Origin: Sphingomonadaceae bacterium
Lineage (GTDB): Bacteria > Pseudomonadota > Alphaproteobacteria > Sphingomonadales > Sphingomonadaceae
Length of the DNA: 10,598 nt
Direction: 5' to 3'
Assembly: GCA_004282995.1 (NCBI GenBank)
Contig: SHLU01000063.1
Coordinates: forward strand, 1 to 10,598
Part shown: positions 6,700 to 10,598 of the stretch, piece by piece
Layout of the letters: each line of letters begins with the position of its first letter
Numbering within the stretch: position 1 is the first letter of the stretch
The notes under the pieces: generated by a model
What the model saw: only the letters and a program-made list of their open reading frames with translations
Told to the model about the DNA's origin: nothing
Database searches by the model: none
Translations under genes and position numbers: made by a program

Positions 6700-7628
6700 T
6701 GGACCTGGGCACGTTGACAATGAATCCTACTCTTGATGCGGCGTATGAAGTTGACCGAGTGATCCCGTCACGCAAGATGCGGGCGAGCGCAGAGCGATAT
6801 GATCCCGGCGGTGGCGGCATCAATGTGGCGCGCGTGTTCGTCCGGCTGGGTGGCAATGCGCGGTGCTATTACCTGTCTGGCGGCGCAACCGGAGTGGCGC
6901 TCGACGGCTTGCTGGATTTGCATCAACTGGTGCGCACGCCGATAAGGATTGCCGGCCAGACCCGCGTTGCCGCTGCCGTGCACGAACGCAGCAGCGGCCA
7001 GGAGTATCGTTTTATTCCCGGTGGTCCCGAAGTGAGCGAAGCCGAATGGCGTGCTTGCCTCAAGAAGCTCGAAACCGCGAAGCATGACTACTTTGTTGCG
7101 AGCGGTTCCCTGCCGCGCGGAGTGCCGGAAGATTTTTATGCCAGGGTCGCGGCCATGGCCAAGGCGCAAGGAATGCGCTTTGTACTCGATACCTCAGGTC
7201 CGGCCCTGGCCGCTGGTCTGGCCGGAGGAGATGTCTTCCTGGCCAAGCCCAGCATCAGCGAATTTCGCAGTCTGGTTGGCGAGGATGTGAGAGGTGAGAA
7301 GGCCATTGCAGATGCGGCCATGGCCGTTATTGAGCGCGGCCACGCCGAATATCTCGCCGTTACCATGGCCTCGGAAGGTGCCTTGCTCGCCAGCCGTTCA
7401 GGTCTGCTGCGCCTGTCGGCATTGGCGGTGGACGCTTGCAGCGCCGTCGGTGCGGGCGACAGTTTCCTGGCCGCGATGGTGCATGCGTTGGCGATGGGAC
7501 GAAAGCCGGAAGATGCATTTCGTTTCGGGCTGGCCGCGGGAGCCGCGGCAGTGCTGACTCCGGGCACAGATCTATGTCGCCCGGAAGATGTCCAGAGGCT
7601 GTTCGAGCAGTCCATCAGCAAAGTCTGA
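6696..7628 (+). CDS. pfkB: 6-phosphofructokinase, PfkB (ribokinase) family
   Basis: A 310-residue cytoplasmic sugar-phosphate kinase very like E. coli Pfk-2 (309 residues), which phosphorylates fructose 6-phosphate with ATP. Visible family features are TLTMNPTLD at the N-terminus, the sugar-binding GGGGINVAR block (residues 38-46), SGGATG, EYRFIPGGP, ASGSLPRGVP, and the PfkB signature VGAGDSF with catalytic Asp255. The C-terminal GTDLCRPEDVQ parallels GTRLCSHDDTQ in the E. coli enzyme, supporting Pfk-2 rather than fructose-1-phosphate or tagatose-6-phosphate kinase, though those remain possible. The GAAGGAG at 6681-6687 is 8 nt before ATG 6696 and supports that start over ATG 6699. It overlaps ppsA by 4 nt. 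The pairing is notable because the two enzymes work in opposite directions, so allosteric control is expected. Confidence 0.9.
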   Translation: MMDLGTLTMNPTLDAAYEVDRVIPSRKMRASAERYDPGGGGINVARVFVRLGGNARCYYLSGGATGVALDGLLDLHQLVRTPIRIAGQTRVAAAVHERSSGQEYRFIPGGPEVSEAEWRACLKKLETAKHDYFVASGSLPRGVPEDFYARVAAMAKAQGMRFVLDTSGPALAAGLAGGDVFLAKPSISEFRSLVGEDVRGEKAIADAAMAVIERGHAEYLAVTMASEGALLASRSGLLRLSALAVDACSAVGAGDSFLAAMVHALAMGRKPEDAFRFGLAAGAAAVLTPGTDLCRPEDVQRLFEQSISKV

Positions 7629-7700
7629 TGGCTTTCACTTGATGCAGAGCCTTTAGTCTGTTTGCTTGGAGCAATTTTCGACTTCGTGCGTTAGGCGACC

Positions 7701-8417
7701 ATGCAAACCCAAACCGGAACCCTCGTTGCCGATCCGCCGATGGCGATCGACCGCGAAGCGATGATTTCTTCGTTCACAAACCATATCCGCCAATCGGACT
7801 TCCCATGCGTTGGTGCCAAGTCCGCGCTCGCGCGGGACACATTGGAGGTGTATTGCGCCTGGTCCCTGACGAGCGCCTGGGATGATATCGAAATCCATGA
7901 TCGGCTGCTCCAGTGGAGTTACGCCTATCGGCGCGATCCGGACGGTTTGCGCAGCTTCGCTGTGATTTTCCAGGGTCCGGAGAGCCTCGACGAGGGCGAT
8001 TTCGAGAAGGCGTTGTGGGAGCGTCTTCAATCGCTGGCACACAAGGATGCGTGGCGGGGTCAGGACTACGACCAGGCAGTCAGCAGCGATCCGGGCAGCC
8101 CTCATTTTTCGCTCAGCTTCGGGGGTGCGGCCTATTTTGTGGTCGGAATGCACCCGCAGGCATCGCGCCCGGCGCGGCGAACGCAATATCCCACGCTGGT
8201 ATTCAACCTCCACGACCAGTTCGAGCAATTGCGCGAGGCAGGTCGGTATGAAAGGATGCGCGAACGCATTCTCGATCGGGACCGCGAACTGGCCGGAGAC
8301 ATCAATCCGATGCTCTCGCGCCACGGCGAGTCGAGCGAAGCGCGCCAGTATAGCGGGCGTCAGGTCGACGAGGCTTGGAGCTGCCCCTTCCAAGATCCGC
8401 GCAAGAGCAAGTCGTGA
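7701..8417 (+). CDS. YqcI/YcgG (GntA-like) family haem N-oxygenase candidate
   Basis: A 238-residue soluble protein of the YqcI/YcgG family. Characterised relatives, including GntA of guanitoxin synthesis and the arginine hydroxylase of D-cycloserine synthesis, are haem-dependent enzymes that hydroxylate nitrogen, often of a guanidino group. Conserved stretches are FPCVGAKSA (residues 34-42), a central FAVIFQGP, FVVGMHPQASRPARR (His151), FNLHDQFEQLR (His171), an RYERMR...RDRELAGDINPML segment, and the C-terminal EARQYSGR...WSCPF (226-230). Cys36, His151, His171 and Cys228 are the obvious candidate haem or active-site residues; which act is not known from sequence alone. The start ATG at 7701 has only a weak ribosome-binding site; ATG 7740 is possible. 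It overlaps the DUF1989 gene by 4 nt. The substrate is unknown, and no toxin or antibiotic pathway is visible around it. Confidence 0.85.
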   Translation: MQTQTGTLVADPPMAIDREAMISSFTNHIRQSDFPCVGAKSALARDTLEVYCAWSLTSAWDDIEIHDRLLQWSYAYRRDPDGLRSFAVIFQGPESLDEGDFEKALWERLQSLAHKDAWRGQDYDQAVSSDPGSPHFSLSFGGAAYFVVGMHPQASRPARRTQYPTLVFNLHDQFEQLREAGRYERMRERILDRDRELAGDINPMLSRHGESSEARQYSGRQVDEAWSCPFQDPRKSKS

Positions 8418-9001
8418 AGCGGATCGAACCCCGCTCGGGCGTCGCTTTCGAACTGCGCGCAGGAAACACGTTGCGGGTCAGCGATCCGCAAGGACAGCAA
8501 GTGTCGGATATGCTCGCCTACAAGTTGGATGATGTGGGCGAAGTCATCTCCAATGGCCGAACCTTCGACTATGAGGAAACGATCAAGCTGACGACCGGTA
8601 ACCGGCTTTGGTCGAACCGTTCCAACGTAATGCTGACCATCGGCGAGGATACGGTCGGCGTACACGATTTCCTCCTGACGCCTTGCAGCCGGGCCACCTT
8701 CCGCCATTTCTATCCCGACAAGCCGGAACATCGCGGCTGCTTTGGGAATCTGGCCGCGGCGCTGGCCCCGTATGGTGTCGAGGAAGACATGATCCCGACG
8801 GCGTTCAATATCTTCATGAATGTGCCGGTGGATACTACGAGCGGCAACTTGCGGGTCGATCCGCCCCCGAGCAAGGCGGGCGATTCCATTACCTTGCGTG
8901 CCGAAATGGACCTGGTGATCGGCCTGACCGCTTGTTCCGCCTACGCATCGAACGGGGGGTCGTTCAAGCCTATCGACTACCAGGTGCTCGCCGATGGCTG
9001 A
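8414..9001 (+). CDS. DUF1989 / urea-carboxylase-associated family protein
   Basis: A 195-residue protein of the DUF1989 family. Members include urea-carboxylase-associated proteins, and some act as carboxyguanidine deiminase subunits (CgdA/CgdB) in guanidine breakdown. Family landmarks are VAFELRAGNTLRVSDPQGQQVSD near the N-terminus, HDFLLTPCSRATFRHFYP, the HRGCFGNLAAALAPYG block, FNIFMNVPV, PPPSKAGDSITLRAEMDLV and the terminal ACSAYASNGGSFKPI. I chose GTG 8414 because it overlaps the upstream stop by 4 nt (GTGA), gives the usual family length and begins just before the conserved domain. A TTG at 8375 would overlap the upstream gene by 43 nt and is less likely. The stop also overlaps the next start, so the three genes form one translationally coupled unit. 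By position it probably works on the product of the GntA-like enzyme, or on a related nitrogen compound; this is an inference. Confidence 0.88.
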   Translation: MKRIEPRSGVAFELRAGNTLRVSDPQGQQVSDMLAYKLDDVGEVISNGRTFDYEETIKLTTGNRLWSNRSNVMLTIGEDTVGVHDFLLTPCSRATFRHFYPDKPEHRGCFGNLAAALAPYGVEEDMIPTAFNIFMNVPVDTTSGNLRVDPPPSKAGDSITLRAEMDLVIGLTACSAYASNGGSFKPIDYQVLADG

Positions 9002-9539
9002 GGCAATTAACCTCTGGTCAGGTTGGCCGCGAATGGTCGAGGTGGCGCTCAATGCAGTGCTGTTCTTCGTCCTGATCGTGGCCCTTGTCCGAATTGTCGG
9101 CAAGCGCGCTACGAGCCAGTTCAACAATTTCGACTGGATCATCAATATCGCTGTCGGGAGCCTTGCGGCGAGCGGGATACTGCTCAAGAACGTAGCAACC
9201 CTGGACGCGGTACTGGCAATCCTGGTGATCGCGGCGTGCCAGTATCTCGCCACCTTCTGGGTCCGCAAGACCGAACTCGGGTCCAGGGTCGTGAAGGCAC
9301 GACCGACCCTGCTGACCCACAAGAGCGAGTTCCTGCGCGATGCCATGGCGAAAGCGCGGATATCCGAAGCTGAAATCCGCGCTGCCCTGCGCCTTGAAGG
9401 TATTCACGATGATGCCGGCGCGAATTGGGTCATCCTCGAGACCAATGGCGAACTGACCGTTATCCCGGCGCGTGATGTCACGCTTGACGATGCAAGCGCA
9501 CTCGAGGATGTCGGGATGCCCGAGCGAGTGCGAAACTAA
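8994..9539 (+). CDS. YetF-like DUF421 membrane protein
   Basis: A 181-residue inner-membrane protein of the YetF/DUF421 family, whose function is not established. It has about three transmembrane segments (near residues 15-33, 43-62 and 65-85) bearing the family motif RIVGKRATSQFNNFDWIINI. A cytoplasmic C-terminal domain contains RPTLLTHKSEFLRDAMAKAR, then ISEAEIRAALRLEGI, and ends in a small domain with VILETNGELTVIP. The length is normal for proteobacterial members, shorter than Bacillus YetF. The start ATG lies inside the last codons of the DUF1989 gene (8-nt overlap) with AGGTG at 8982-8986 as ribosome-binding site. Its place in this operon may be incidental, but the overlap argues for co-expression with the nitrogen-metabolism pair, perhaps as a membrane partner. 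Confidence 0.9.
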   Translation: MAEAINLWSGWPRMVEVALNAVLFFVLIVALVRIVGKRATSQFNNFDWIINIAVGSLAASGILLKNVATLDAVLAILVIAACQYLATFWVRKTELGSRVVKARPTLLTHKSEFLRDAMAKARISEAEIRAALRLEGIHDDAGANWVILETNGELTVIPARDVTLDDASALEDVGMPERVRN

Positions 9540-9620
9540 CTTTAATTCCGAAGCGTCAAGCGCGCGTATGGCAGCTAGCCGGTCGGCCGCTCGCAAACGG
9601 CAGGCGGAGCAGCCAGAAGA
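9540..9620. other. Convergent intergenic gap
   Basis: About 80 bases lie between two convergent genes. The only symmetric element is a small GCCG-GT-CGGC repeat at 9578-9587 without a following T-run, so I do not call a terminator. Nothing else is seen here. Confidence 0.5.
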
Positions 9621-10598
9621 TCATTTGCTCTTGATCGAAAGCTGCAGTTCGGCTGGCGGCATGGCGAATATACCGGTCACTTCATGAGGCAAGTAATTCT
9701 GCTCGAGCGCCGCGATCTCATCAGGCGTCAATGCCAGGTCAAGCGCGGCCACCGCATCGTCGATATGTTTGGTCTTGGTCGCACCCACGATCGGACTGGT
9801 AACGCCATCCTTTTGCAGCACCCAGGCAAGCGCTACCTGCGCCATCGGGATGCCGCGCGCGTGGGCGACTGCTTCGACCGCGTCGATCACCGCCCGGTCG
9901 GCCTCTTCTGTGCGGCCGAAAAGTGCAGGAATCAGACGGTCGGTGTCGGATCGACGAGTCGTGTCTGCCTTGGCCGGTCGCGCCAGCTTGCCGCGTGCCA
10001 GCGGGCTCCACGGCATCACCGCGATACCGTAGTCGCGGCACAGCGGCAGCATTTCGCGTTCCTCCTCACGATAGAGCAGGTTTAAGTAATTCTGCATCGA
10101 GACAAACTTCTTGAATCCGCCCTTGTCGGCGATGTGGAGCAGTTTCTGGAACTGCCACGCATACATGCTCGACGCGCCGACATAGCGGACCTTCCCGCTG
10201 CGCACGATGCCGTCGAGTGTCTCGACGATCTCCTCCATCGGCGTTAGCGGGTCGAGACGGTGGATCTGATAAAGATCGATGTAGTCGGTGCCGAGCCGGC
10301 GCAGGCTGTCGTCGACAGCATGGATCAGTGCCTTGGCTGAAAGTCCGCCGGTGTTGGGTGCCTGCCGCCAGCGAAAGAACCCCTTGGTTGCGATTACGAT
10401 CTCGTCGCGATGCGCCATCTCGCGCAGCAGCTTGCCCGTGATTTCCTCGCTCGTCCCGCCAGAATAGGCGTTGGCCGTGTCGAAGAAATTGATCCCCGCC
10501 TCCAGCGCCTGTCTGAAAAACGGGCGCGACTCCGCCTCGCTCAGGGTCCAGTCGTGCCCTTTCGCTTGGACATCGCCAAAACTCATGCAGCCCAGGCA
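9621..10598 (-). CDS. Aldo/keto reductase (5' end outside window)
   Basis: An NADPH-dependent aldo/keto reductase that reduces carbonyl groups with a (beta/alpha)8 barrel. The frame continues upstream of the ATG at 10586 as CLGC-MSFGD, the usual LGxGCMSFG start of the family, so the true start lies just beyond the right edge with probably about 10-15 residues missing. Numbered from that Met, the catalytic tetrad is visible: Asp36 and Tyr41 in FFDTANAYSGG, Lys68 in ATKGFF and His109 in DLYQIHRLD. The NADPH-binding SPLARGKLAR segment and the later SPIVGATKTKHIDDAV block follow. It most resembles the YajO/oxidoreductase group of about 330-350 residues; the substrate cannot be read from sequence. 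It converges on the YetF gene and has no visible functional link with it. Confidence 0.95.
   Translation of the reverse strand, partial: CLGCMSFGDVQAKGHDWTLSEAESRPFFRQALEAGINFFDTANAYSGGTSEEITGKLLREMAHRDEIVIATKGFFRWRQAPNTGGLSAKALIHAVDDSLRRLGTDYIDLYQIHRLDPLTPMEEIVETLDGIVRSGKVRYVGASSMYAWQFQKLLHIADKGGFKKFVSMQNYLNLLYREEEREMLPLCRDYGIAVMPWSPLARGKLARPAKADTTRRSDTDRLIPALFGRTEEADRAVIDAVEAVAHARGIPMAQVALAWVLQKDGVTSPIVGATKTKHIDDAVAALDLALTPDEIAALEQNYLPHEVTGIFAMPPAELQLSIKSK

Noticed and set aside
6714..6719. TTGACA resembling a -35 box inside the start of pfkB
   Set aside because: There is no matching -10 sequence at 16-18 nt, and it falls within codons of a gene already coupled to ppsA.
7618..7665. Imperfect inverted repeat after pfkB (GCAAA...TTTGC with inner GGCT...AGCC)
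   Set aside because: The stems are short, separated by mismatches and overlap the end of pfkB, and no T-run follows, so a terminator call is not supported.
8375..8413. Upstream TTG start for the DUF1989 gene
   Set aside because: It would create a 43-nt overlap with the upstream gene; GTG 8414 gives a standard 4-nt overlap and the usual protein length.

Overview
The window looks like an ordinary high-GC alphaproteobacterial chromosome, most likely from the Sphingomonadales (Erythrobacter or sphingomonad type). I infer this from codon use (C/G-rich third positions), tight operons with 4-nt ATGA/GTGA overlaps, and the style of the proteins. No rRNA, tRNA, insertion sequence, CRISPR array or phage gene is visible.

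Layout. (1) Positions 2-2341, plus: a P2-type cation-pumping ATPase whose first membrane helices lie before the window. (2) 2373-2869: a short Trp/Phe-rich hypothetical gene, then a scar where the first ~62 codons of an ABC-transporter ATPase (minus strand) stop just after the Walker A motif and face the apparent first codons of an unknown plus-strand gene. (3) 2932-3978, minus: a sodium/calcium-type (CaCA) antiporter. (4) 3979-4284: a divergent intergenic region with related CTACGG(A)TAGG / GGTAGG motifs on both strands, a good candidate for shared control. (5) 4285-7628, plus: phosphoenolpyruvate synthase and a PfkB-type phosphofructokinase, overlapping by 4 nt. (6) 7701-9539, plus: a three-gene overlapping operon of a YqcI/YcgG (GntA-like) haem N-oxygenase family protein, a DUF1989 (urea-carboxylase-associated) protein and a YetF/DUF421 membrane protein. 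(7) 9621-10598, minus: an aldo/keto reductase running off the right edge.

How it fits together. The first half pairs two cation transporters with enzymes of the PEP/fructose-phosphate part of central carbon metabolism. This resembles the hypoxia/dormancy gene sets of other bacteria, where a P2-type ATPase and a PfkB enzyme are co-induced; here that link is an inference. The most unusual unit is the GntA-like/DUF1989/YetF operon: its first two families are both linked to guanidino- or urea-type nitrogen chemistry, and the tight overlaps suggest they act together. I see no complete, wholly new system; the candidates worth testing are this operon, the shared intergenic motifs and the truncation scar.
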